NCBI GenBank assembly: GCA_016283095.1 | Contig: JAEEMG010000082.1 | Span: forward strand, 99,890 to 163,889 | Direction: 5' to 3' | Length of the DNA: 64,000 nucleotides | Origin: Paludibacteraceae bacterium | Lineage (GTDB): Bacteria; Bacteroidota; Bacteroidia; Bacteroidales; Paludibacteraceae | Shown here: piece after piece, positions 10,013 to 18,782 of the stretch | How the letters are laid out: every line of letters begins with the position of its first letter | Numbering within the stretch: position 1 is the first letter of the stretch | Notes under the pieces: model-generated | Told to the model about the DNA's origin: nothing | Database searches by the model: none | What the model saw: only the letters and a program-made list of their open reading frames with translations | Made by a program: the position numbers and the translations under genes

Positions 10013-12970
10013 ATGAAAGAAAAAATATTCGGTGGGGTCGCATTCCTTACTGCGACCTGTTTTCTTGCCCATGGTGTCACGTATATGCATGTGGAAAAGA
10101 ATAACGGAACTGTAGACAGTTATGACGTGGAGGAAGTGTCAAAAGTGACATACTCTGAAGAATTATTGTCGGATACAGCATCCGGTGAATCAGATGTCCC
10201 TTCTTACGCCAGAACTCGCAGAACAGCACCGAGAACTTCTTCTGGCAATGAGAAGGATGGTCATGAGTACGTCGACTTGGGATTGCCAAGCGGTTTGCTT
10301 TGGGCTACATGCAACGTCGGTGCAACAAGACCGACAGAAGCTGGAGATTATTTTGCATGGGGAGAGACGGCAACCAAAGAGCATTATGATCTTGACAATT
10401 ATAAGTGGATGGATGAGGCAACGGAAGATGTCCTCAAATATTGCATTGATAAAAAGTTTGGCACTGTTGACGGCAAGGATGAACTTGATTCCGAAGACGA
10501 CGCTGCAGTCGCCAATTGGGGAGGAGAGTGGCGTATGCCAACCGATGATGAGATGAAAGAGATGGTCGATGGCTGCTACTGGGAATGGACAGATAATTTC
10601 GAAGGATCAGGAATGGCAGGACGTGTCGGTATATCAAAGAAAAATGGAAACGCTATTTTCCTTCCTGCTGCAGGTCAGAATGGTGATAATGTTGGCAAAA
10701 GAGGGTATTATCTGACATCATCTTTGTGCCCGATTATGAACGATCAGGCTATTTGCGTTTATAATTGGGATATAATGTTCGACAAAAATGTGGCTACTTT
10801 CCGTTATTATGGTTCATCTGTGCGAGCAGTAAATGGAAAGAAAATCCTTGCCGACGGTGTGTCGGTCAGCGGCAAAATCGGTGACTATTGGTATGTCGAT
10901 TTGGGTCTGCCAAGCGGAATGAAATGGGCCACGTATAATTTAGGAGCTTCGGATCCGACTGAAATAGGTTCACTTTATGCTTGGGGTGAGATAGAACCGA
11001 AGACAAAAGGAACATGGAAAAACTACAAATGGAGCACCATTGTAGAGGTGATGGATGCAAAAGGTAAAACAAAAGAAAAGCACATTCTTACAAAATATTC
11101 ATCGGATGATCAGAAGACATTGCTAAGTGAGGAAGATGATGCGGCAGCAACTTTGTGTGGAGAAACTTGGCGAATGCCGACAGCTGAAGACGCGAAAGAA
11201 TTGATCAATGGCTGTGTTTGGAAATGGGTAGATAATTTTAACGGCAAGAATGTTTCTGGATATTTCGGAAAGTCGAAAAAGAATGGTAACACTATATTCT
11301 TTTCTTCTGGAGAAGGAGGATGGATGTGCTATTGGTTGTCCACATTGACTTGTTCTAAAATAGAACCTTCGTATCTTGAATCTTTAGGCAGACAATCTGA
11401 TTATTTAGACTTTCCTGATATGTTGTCTGGTTCTCACGAGTATGGAATAAATGTTTATTATAATGAAAGAATTTTGACTTGTCCTATCCGTGCTGTTTCC
11501 GGTGAAATTAATAAATACGATGTCTATTTTTATACAGAGGATGGAACTCTTATCGAACGTAAGGTTGTGAATCATGGTGAGGCAGCCACAGGTGTTTATC
11601 CGCCAGAAAAAGTTGGTTATGTGGCAGGATGGAAAGACTCTTCATTCATGAACGTCACGGAAAACTTGAGAATCTATGCCAAGTATGAGCCGTTAGAGGG
11701 TGTGCAGAATGGTGTGTCTGTCACTGGAAAGTTTGGCGACTATTCATACGTGGATTTAGGATTGAGTGTACGTTGGGCAACTTGCAACGTCGGAGCGACA
11801 AAGCCGACAGAGAAAGGATCATATTTCGCATGGGGAGAAACTACTCCTAAAGAGATTTATGATATGAGCACTTATAGATGGGGCGATGCGACGGCGAAAA
11901 AGTATACTAAGTATTGTGTCAATGCTGAATTTGGCACTGTCGTTGATGGTGTGACAGAATTGGAGCCTCAGGATGATGCTGCAAGTGTTATATGTGGAGA
12001 TGCATGGCGTATGCCTACAGAAAAAGAGTTTAAGGAGCTTTGGCTTGGTTGCTCATGGAAGTGGACAACTGATTTCAATGGGTCTGGAGAGTCTGGCCTT
12101 GTAGGAACGTCGAAAATAAATGGAAAGATTATTTTCTTGCCTTATGCTGCCACTCTTGTGGGAGATAAGTACGGAACAACTTGCAGCTATAGTACGTCTT
12201 CATTGTTTAGCTTGCCGGATAATGGTAGAGATGTTTCTGCATTTTACTTCTGGGAAAACTATTTAGGCAGAGTGAATGGTGCAACACGAGAGTGTGGACG
12301 TCCTGTCAGAGGAGTGATTGAGAAAAGAAAGGAGTTTGGTACTTCTATCAGTGGTGAAGAGAATGGCTACTCATACGTCGACTTAGGATTGCCAAGTGGA
12401 TTGAAATGGGCTACATGCAACGTCGGAGCCTCTAGACCTTACGAATATGGCGGCTACTATGCGTGGGGAGAGGTGACAACGAAAGATGCTTATTCATATA
12501 AAAATTATAAATATGGAGATATCGATTTCTTAACAATTGATAGAAGAAATTATCTGAATAGCATAGGCTGCCCTGACAAAGATATCTATGAAGTAAGTGT
12601 GTTGAAAGAAGGAGAGGATATCGCTTCAATTGCCTATGGAGGTGAATGGCGTATGCCGACAGAAGCTGACAGAAGAGAACTGGAGGAAGGTTGCGAATGG
12701 ATATGGACAGATAATTTTAATTCTACAGGAATAAAAGGAGTCTTGGGAAAATCAAAGACGAATAGCAATACTATTTTCATCCCTGCTGCTGGATTCAAGT
12801 ATGATTCTAACACGATGAATTTAAATGTAGAGTGTGTTTTTTGGACGGCGTCTTTGTCTTATAGTTATCCCATCGGATATTTTAGTTGCTTCAGTTTAAC
12901 AAATGAAGGAAATGGAATAAAATTTTCAATTCCTTTTGTAGGAATGCCAGTGCGTGCTGTGATTAAGTAG
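10013..12970 (+). CDS. Secreted protein with four FISUMP-like (Fibrobacter succinogenes major paralogous domain-like) modules and one InlB-type B-repeat
   Basis: Four repeats of YVDLGLPSGLLWATCNVGA...YFAWGE...WRMPT...; InlB-like insert YDVYFYTEDGTLIERKVVNHGEAA...GWKDSS...LRIYAKYEP between modules 2 and 3. Confidence 0.82.
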   Translation: MKEKIFGGVAFLTATCFLAHGVTYMHVEKNNGTVDSYDVEEVSKVTYSEELLSDTASGESDVPSYARTRRTAPRTSSGNEKDGHEYVDLGLPSGLLWATCNVGATRPTEAGDYFAWGETATKEHYDLDNYKWMDEATEDVLKYCIDKKFGTVDGKDELDSEDDAAVANWGGEWRMPTDDEMKEMVDGCYWEWTDNFEGSGMAGRVGISKKNGNAIFLPAAGQNGDNVGKRGYYLTSSLCPIMNDQAICVYNWDIMFDKNVATFRYYGSSVRAVNGKKILADGVSVSGKIGDYWYVDLGLPSGMKWATYNLGASDPTEIGSLYAWGEIEPKTKGTWKNYKWSTIVEVMDAKGKTKEKHILTKYSSDDQKTLLSEEDDAAATLCGETWRMPTAEDAKELINGCVWKWVDNFNGKNVSGYFGKSKKNGNTIFFSSGEGGWMCYWLSTLTCSKIEPSYLESLGRQSDYLDFPDMLSGSHEYGINVYYNERILTCPIRAVSGEINKYDVYFYTEDGTLIERKVVNHGEAATGVYPPEKVGYVAGWKDSSFMNVTENLRIYAKYEPLEGVQNGVSVTGKFGDYSYVDLGLSVRWATCNVGATKPTEKGSYFAWGETTPKEIYDMSTYRWGDATAKKYTKYCVNAEFGTVVDGVTELEPQDDAASVICGDAWRMPTEKEFKELWLGCSWKWTTDFNGSGESGLVGTSKINGKIIFLPYAATLVGDKYGTTCSYSTSSLFSLPDNGRDVSAFYFWENYLGRVNGATRECGRPVRGVIEKRKEFGTSISGEENGYSYVDLGLPSGLKWATCNVGASRPYEYGGYYAWGEVTTKDAYSYKNYKYGDIDFLTIDRRNYLNSIGCPDKDIYEVSVLKEGEDIASIAYGGEWRMPTEADRRELEEGCEWIWTDNFNSTGIKGVLGKSKTNSNTIFIPAAGFKYDSNTMNLNVECVFWTASLSYSYPIGYFSCFSLTNEGNGIKFSIPFVGMPVRAVIK

Positions 12971-13018
12971 TATGGTAAATTTAAGAATTAAACTGTCGTT
13001 TAGATGGATTTGTAAATA

Positions 13019-13074
13019 ACCCAAGTTTCGCAAGTGGATTGGGTATGAATCATAACTATCTGCTTGCGAAACTT
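13019..13074 (+). promoter_or_regulatory. 5'-UTR inverted repeat with a mutually exclusive alternative stem
   Basis: AAGTTTCGCAAG (13023-13034) vs CTTGCGAAACTT (13063-13074), perfect 12 bp; alternative ACCCAA/TTGGGT (13019-13024/13039-13044); ends 15 bp before the ATG at 13089. Confidence 0.45.
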
Positions 13075-13088
13075 ATAAATTAAAATCA

Positions 13089-15233
13089 ATGAAAAAGACA
13101 ATATTCAGTGTGTTCCTATTCCTGTCATGCCTGTTTTCTGCCAATGCGGAAAATAATGGATTTGTCGCAGAATATGGAAGATTAAAACTTGTTGGCAACC
13201 AACTAAGTTCAGAGAAAGGTGAAGCAGTTCAGTTGAAAGGCTTCAACACCGGAGTCATTACAGCTGATGACGACGCATGTATAGACAGAAGCGCATTTAA
13301 GAATATGAAAAAGTGGGGATGCCAGTCGGTCAGACTGAACTACTCACCTTCCACTCATTCAAATGCGTTGCTTGAGAAGTTGAAAAACTACATCGACATC
13401 TGTGCGGAATTTGGTATGTATGCCATTGTCGATTGGCACGTTTTCAAAGAAAACACAACACCGACGGGTGTGCCGATGGATTATGTGAAAGATGCCACGG
13501 ATTTCTTCGGTACTATTTCTGCTTATGCGAAAGAAAAAGGATACATTCATGTGATTTATGAGATCTGCAATGAGCCAGAGGATTTGGAATGGAAATATAT
13601 CAAGGAGTATGCAGATATAATATTGCCTGTTATCGAGTCTAACGATCCCGGTGCCATTGTCATCGTCGGTACAAGTGATTGGAGTCAGAGACTAACACCT
13701 GTGCTTAACGATCCTATAAATGCAGAAAACTACAATTTGGGAATCATGTATGCATTCCATTATTCTGCCTGCTCTCATCTCCAGTTGTTGAGTGAAATTA
13801 TTATGACAGTTGACATATTGCCTATATTCGTTTCTGACTGGAGCTCATCTGATTATAAGTATGATCCAGATAAGGTATGTGCCCAAGAATCTGAGCAGTT
13901 GTTCAAGTATATGAATGGCTCGAAGACAAAAGTCAGCTGGAACTATTGGAAGTGGGGCGACGAAGATGGAATCTGGAAGAATTGTAAAGATGGATTCAAC
14001 GTGGAAAACTTGACAGAAACGGGTTCTTTTATTGTTGAGCATGAACAATTCCCTGTTGACCCAAAATGGTATGAGAATTTCAGACAGACAGGAAGATTGA
14101 AGATCGTTGACAATAAACTTAGTACGGAGGATGGCGATCCTATCCAGTTGAAAGGTTTCAACTCTGGTGTCATCACATTGGATAATGAAGAATGCTTGAG
14201 TAAGGAAGCCCTTCAGACTATGAAAGAGTGGGGTTGCAATTCAATCAGATTGAACTATTCACCGTCTACTCATTCAATGGAGATGTTGGAGAGATATAAA
14301 GGCTACATTGATATGTGTGCTGAGGTCGGATTATATGCTATTCTTGATTGGCATGTTTACGATGAAACCGCTTCTGAATATGGCGATCCAACGTATTATA
14401 CTTATGATGCCATGGAATTCTTCACAAGACTTTCTGATTATGTGAAAGAAAAGGGATATATGTTTTTGATATATGATGTCTGCAGTGATCCAAGTGGAGT
14501 AGACTGGCCACATATTAAGGAATATGCTGACACGATATTGTCTATCATAGAGTCTAAAGATCCGGGAGCTATTTCGATTGTAAGTGTACCACAATGGAGC
14601 CAACGAATAATGGATCCAGTATTGGAACCTATAGATCCTAATAGATTTGATCTGGGAATCATGTATGCTTTCCATTATGCGGCATGCGATCACAAGCCTT
14701 TGCTCGCAAATTTCAAGATAGCTAGTGAATCAATACCTGTATATGTTTCTGATTGGAGCAGCTCTGATTTTACTTATGATCCAGATAAGGTTTGTAAAGA
14801 AGAATCGGATGAGTTTCTTGATTATGTCAATAGACTTAAAAATATAAGCTGGAACTATTGGGCATGGGGAGGAAAAACTGGTATATGGAAAGATTGTGGA
14901 GCGGGTCTTAACAAAAACAATCTGACAAAGACAGGCTCTTACATTCTTACAGAAACTGGTCTGTTTGATTTTAAGGATGATTCTCCATCTGATGCGCAGA
15001 ATATTGACAACGACGGTTTTGTGAATGTCGTTCCAAATCCGACAGATGATGCATTCAACATAATATTTAAGGGCAAGGCTAATGTTTGTATCTATGATGT
15101 GATAGGACAGAAAGTCTTCGAAAAAGATGGAGTGGATGCTATGTATGTTAATGATGACTTCGCTATAGGAATCTACTGCGTTGTTGTCAAGGGCGAGGAT
15201 TATGTCGGCAATGTAAAACTGATTGTTAGATAG
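13089..15233 (+). CDS. Duplicated GH5-like (cellulase fold) protein with T9SS C-terminal domain
   Basis: Two homologous ~300-aa domains (QLKGFNTGVIT..., WGCQSVRLNYSPSTHS, AIVDWHVF, YEICNEP, IMYAFHYSACSH, VSDWSSSDY) and a CTD ending GIYCVVVKGEDYVGNVKLIVR. Confidence 0.85.
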   Translation: MKKTIFSVFLFLSCLFSANAENNGFVAEYGRLKLVGNQLSSEKGEAVQLKGFNTGVITADDDACIDRSAFKNMKKWGCQSVRLNYSPSTHSNALLEKLKNYIDICAEFGMYAIVDWHVFKENTTPTGVPMDYVKDATDFFGTISAYAKEKGYIHVIYEICNEPEDLEWKYIKEYADIILPVIESNDPGAIVIVGTSDWSQRLTPVLNDPINAENYNLGIMYAFHYSACSHLQLLSEIIMTVDILPIFVSDWSSSDYKYDPDKVCAQESEQLFKYMNGSKTKVSWNYWKWGDEDGIWKNCKDGFNVENLTETGSFIVEHEQFPVDPKWYENFRQTGRLKIVDNKLSTEDGDPIQLKGFNSGVITLDNEECLSKEALQTMKEWGCNSIRLNYSPSTHSMEMLERYKGYIDMCAEVGLYAILDWHVYDETASEYGDPTYYTYDAMEFFTRLSDYVKEKGYMFLIYDVCSDPSGVDWPHIKEYADTILSIIESKDPGAISIVSVPQWSQRIMDPVLEPIDPNRFDLGIMYAFHYAACDHKPLLANFKIASESIPVYVSDWSSSDFTYDPDKVCKEESDEFLDYVNRLKNISWNYWAWGGKTGIWKDCGAGLNKNNLTKTGSYILTETGLFDFKDDSPSDAQNIDNDGFVNVVPNPTDDAFNIIFKGKANVCIYDVIGQKVFEKDGVDAMYVNDDFAIGIYCVVVKGEDYVGNVKLIVR

Positions 15234-15253
15234 TCAGCAATTGCCTGATTATA

Positions 15254-15290
15254 GAGAGGGTGTACCCAATTAGGTGCACCCTCTTTTGTT
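15254..15290 (+). terminator. Hairpin terminator
   Basis: GAGGGTG...CACCCTC stem followed by TTTTG. Confidence 0.7.
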
Positions 15291-15313
15291 TGTTGAGTGA
15301 ATCAGACCAGAGT

Positions 15314-15340
15314 CGTAGGGGCAGGGTTAAGAACTGCCCG
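15314..15340 (-). repeat. REP-like palindrome (GGGCAG...CTGCCCCTACG family), divergent copy
   Basis: CGTAGGGGCAGGGTTAAGAACTGCCCG; resembles 18427-18452 and 34507-34533. Confidence 0.5.
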
Positions 15341-15357
15341 ATATTCACCATCCTCCC

Positions 15358-15392
15358 CGAGACTTTGTCTGGGTTACTCTCACTTTGCTCGC
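15358..15392. repeat. Dispersed intergenic repeat GAGACTTTGTCT(C)GGGTTACT
   Basis: CGAGACTTTGTCTGGGTTACTCTCACTTTGCTCGC, similar to 31412-31446. Confidence 0.6.
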
Positions 15393-15488
15393 TATTGCTT
15401 TCCAGTCGGAATGACTCCGACTGAGTGAATATGTGAATCTGAAAATAAAGATTTAGATAATTATAATCCGTTTTTAAGCTTTGTGATT

Positions 15489-17945
15489 TCACAAACATCC
15501 AGAATAAGGTAATCCTTTAATATAATTTTCCATCCACTGCCAATCAGGTTCATAATTTCCTTTGTCGTTGAGAATAGCTGGAAGCTTAATTTTAGAACTT
15601 GGCATCCTTACTGGTCTCCACTTGCGTCCATAAGCCCATCTGAAACGTTCCATTTCAATGATTGTACACAAAAACATAGCAATGTATGGGGTCATCGTTT
15701 TGTTTTTAAGATATAATGGATTTACGTCATGAGTGCAAGTAAATTCTCGATTTTGATAGAATGCATATCCTACAGATCCATTGTTAGACACGGTAATGCA
15801 ATTTTTTGAAAATATTTTTTCGCTCAAAGGAGCATTGGGCATTTCGCCTGTTTTAGAAGAGCTTTCTATCGTATTCAAATCATGAAAAGAAGTTATTCCA
15901 TTATTAGAATCCGTAGCACCAATAAACGGGATTTCTCCATTAAAACTTTCTTCTGGCTTTTTGTTATAAAACCCTTTCTTTATTTTAAATATTTCATCAT
16001 ATCGAAACCATTGCCACGTATCTGTATATAAGTTTAGTTTGTTGGACAACAAAGATAAATTAGTATATGTAAAAGGAACATTGGGAGAACTACTTCCAAC
16101 TAAAAAAGCTGCATAATCTCTCATTTTACGGATGAAATCTTCATCACACAATGAACTGTAATCAGTTTCCATATAGGCTTCTGCACACCATTCATCTTCT
16201 GCAATAACCTCTTTTCTGACAGATAAACCTGGTATTTCATCAAGATTCCGATATGCTGAAAGCCAACGGCTTTTTATTTCTGTATATCGATCTCGTGCGT
16301 CAATACGTCCGTAATTCTTTCGTTTCTCAAAGCCATCGTCCTTGAAATAGCCAAACCATGTTTTTCTGCCTTTGTTTGGTTTGTTTGCTTCAAATACCAT
16401 AATGCAAGTCACAACGCCAACAGGATAAAACAAATCGTCTGGCATACTCAAAACTGCTTTTAGATGGTGTTTTGCAAGCAACCTTTTTTTTACTTCAATA
16501 AGATCTTTTTCGTTTTTGATGCCACAACTCATTTGTACGATTGCTACAACACGGCCTTCTGCCTGAGGATTTATAGTGTTTAGAGCATGTTCTACAAACT
16601 CCATCTGTCTTGCACAACTTACAGTTTTTCCATATGGTGGATTTAGAAACGCAACGGTTGGACGATGATTGTTGCGTATTGTAGTTTCGTTGTTAAAGCA
16701 ATCTCCATTGTACAGATTTGATTTGCCGTCTCCTCGGAATCGCATATTTGAACAAGCGTATGTGTACATATCGGGACGAAGTTCACAACCACAAATTTGC
16801 TTGCGTTTTATATGTTTACGTTTTTCTTCATCTCCTTCAGCTAATTTGAATAATCTTTGGATAGCGGCAACAATAAAACCTCCTGTTCCACAACAAGGAT
16901 CATATACAATATCGTCCTTACGAAGTTCTGCCAGATCACAAAAAAGTTCCGTGATATGTTGAGGCGTAAGCACAAGACCAAGACTTTGTTCGCTTCCTGC
17001 ATATCGGATAAACTCGGTATAGAATAAACCGATAACATCGTAACCGACAGAATCATGTTTTACTAATGGATATACATTTTTCTTCAAATATATGATTAAC
17101 TCTTTTACTATAGAAAGAGTTGAGTCTTTCTTTTTACCTTTGTCATAAGACAATTCTTGTTGACTGAACAAAGGTTCTTTTAGAATGCTTTCAAACTCTT
17201 TGTGTAATAACGATGCATTACGAACGATATCTCTGTCGTCTTCTTTTCCTTCTGCTAAAAAAGACGAATCGATTGCACTGATGATTGACGTGCCAAGGTC
17301 TTTGATTGTCGGAATACTTTCGTATTTGTTAGCAAAGTCATCGTCCGTCAGTGCCAACAAAATAGCACTAATAATTGTACATCTGGAAAGTTCTTTGATA
17401 GAGTACTGGTATAACTCTTCGTTTATTTCTCTTGCTTTGTTGGCTATGTCGCGGAAAATGAAGTCAGATAAAAAGAAGTGATCTTCAAAGAGTTTCAGGT
17501 AACTTGCAATATCTCTCAGCTTTGGTATTGGTAACTCGCTATGTCCACGTGCATTTTTCTCAAAATAAAAATGGCTTACCAGTAATTCTTTCTCATTTTC
17601 TCCACTTACTGCGATAGCTATTACATTAAATTCGGCAGATAAAGCACGTGCATAATGTAATACACCATCCACAGCATAGTCTTTCGCATTGTCAAGTTTG
17701 TCACTGCAATGTTTACTTGTTTTTGCTTTACACTCAACTACAATTAGATAATTGCTATTAGTGGGAAATGAAATTATGAATTCAGGATACCCGTTTCCTT
17801 TCCCTCCACCTTTGCTTTCTCCTTTTAATAATTCAGCTATACGTTTATTTGTTGATTTTTGCTCTTCCCATTTGATGGATTTGAATAGGGCATCGTTCTT
17901 GAAATGATCCCTTACAATACCTTCTGTCAGTCTTTCGTTTGCCAT
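15489..17945 (-). CDS. Single-polypeptide R-M-like enzyme: N-terminal nuclease-like domain, N6-adenine methylase, C-terminal type I S-like target recognition domain
   Basis: PEFIISF...YLIVVECKAK (PD-(D/E)xK-like), VYDPCCGTGGFIVAAI (SAM motif I), FLNPPYGKT (motif IV), C-terminal WQWFRYDEIFKIKKGFYNKKPEESFNGEIPFIGATDSNNGI. Confidence 0.88.
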   Translation of the reverse strand: MANERLTEGIVRDHFKNDALFKSIKWEEQKSTNKRIAELLKGESKGGGKGNGYPEFIISFPTNSNYLIVVECKAKTSKHCSDKLDNAKDYAVDGVLHYARALSAEFNVIAIAVSGENEKELLVSHFYFEKNARGHSELPIPKLRDIASYLKLFEDHFFLSDFIFRDIANKAREINEELYQYSIKELSRCTIISAILLALTDDDFANKYESIPTIKDLGTSIISAIDSSFLAEGKEDDRDIVRNASLLHKEFESILKEPLFSQQELSYDKGKKKDSTLSIVKELIIYLKKNVYPLVKHDSVGYDVIGLFYTEFIRYAGSEQSLGLVLTPQHITELFCDLAELRKDDIVYDPCCGTGGFIVAAIQRLFKLAEGDEEKRKHIKRKQICGCELRPDMYTYACSNMRFRGDGKSNLYNGDCFNNETTIRNNHRPTVAFLNPPYGKTVSCARQMEFVEHALNTINPQAEGRVVAIVQMSCGIKNEKDLIEVKKRLLAKHHLKAVLSMPDDLFYPVGVVTCIMVFEANKPNKGRKTWFGYFKDDGFEKRKNYGRIDARDRYTEIKSRWLSAYRNLDEIPGLSVRKEVIAEDEWCAEAYMETDYSSLCDEDFIRKMRDYAAFLVGSSSPNVPFTYTNLSLLSNKLNLYTDTWQWFRYDEIFKIKKGFYNKKPEESFNGEIPFIGATDSNNGITSFHDLNTIESSSKTGEMPNAPLSEKIFSKNCITVSNNGSVGYAFYQNREFTCTHDVNPLYLKNKTMTPYIAMFLCTIIEMERFRWAYGRKWRPVRMPSSKIKLPAILNDKGNYEPDWQWMENYIKGLPYSGCL

Positions 17946-17995
17946 GTATGATAATTCGTTTGCATCGAACTATCAATCTTCACGTCAGGATATAA

Positions 17996-18171
17996 GAAAG
18001 GTGTGAGCCTTTCTATCTCGTCCACGAGGAGCCTCGCATGAACCCCGCCTACACACTAGAAATACCCACACCTATTCGGTGCGAGCATTAGTTCTACGTG
18101 TGTAAACGGAAGCACAGGCTCCTGTGGATTAGCGTTTATCCCAATGATTCGGAATCATCAGTTTGCGAGGC
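17996..18171. other. Densely structured palindromic element (candidate structured RNA or compound repeat)
   Basis: Hand-identified stems: GAAAGG/CCTTTC, CTCG/CGAG, GCCTCGCA/TGCGAGGC (enclosing), TACACACTAGAA/TTCTACGTGTGTA, CACC/GGTG, TAAACG/CGTTTA enclosing CACAGG/CCTGTG, ATGATT/AATCAT. Confidence 0.55.
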
Positions 18172-18426
18172 TTTTGATTCGGACAAGAATAATAGCTAAT
18201 GCTTTGTTATTTAATATGTTGTTTTACTCTTTTATCCTTTTTTGTCTTTTTTAGTTTATGCAAAGATAATCAATTAAATTCATTCCTCGCATAGGATTTG
18301 TCTGCTTTGCAAAAGAAGAGATAAAATTGAGGAAGGAATTATCGGCTTTATCTTAGCTTAACGTCAAGTAGATGAAAAATATATAATAAAACCACAGAGA
18401 CACAAAGCTCAAAGCATTTCTATTGC

Positions 18427-18452
18427 GGGCAGGTTTGAAACCTGCCCCTACG
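18427..18452 (+). repeat. REP-like palindrome GGGCAGGTTTGAAACCTGCCCCTACG
   Basis: Perfect 10-bp arms around a single G; related copies at 34507 (+) and 31542-31571 (-). Confidence 0.75.
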
Positions 18453-18782
18453 ATCATGGATTTGATTGACTATTTGTATTTGGAAAAAGACATAAATAAT
18501 TTATTTTGTAGCTTTTGAAAGCTTTTCTGTTCATTTTTGCTATCTTTACTACGAAAATTCTTATGCTCGAAAAAGAACTATGAAACGGATTCCGATAAAA
18601 TTTTTCAAAAATTAGGTCCCGACGAAATTATCAAACATGTCGGTTCCTTGGTCAAGTTTGAGAGTCTTTGTTGTGAATTGAAGTTAAATAGTAGTCGAAC
18701 GTCTGTTCCTTGGGTGTACATATAACAAATAGGGACAGCTTGGATTATGAGGTTGATATAACAAGTACAAAAGTTAAATAAA

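Noticed and set aside
15226-15498. 90-aa minus ORF
   Set aside because: Runs through the terminator and dispersed repeats (15254-15392); translation is of repeat DNA.
18537-18725. 62-aa plus ORF upstream of the DinD-like gene
   Set aside because: No RBS-like or domain evidence; lies in a repeat-rich gap. A gene remnant cannot be excluded.
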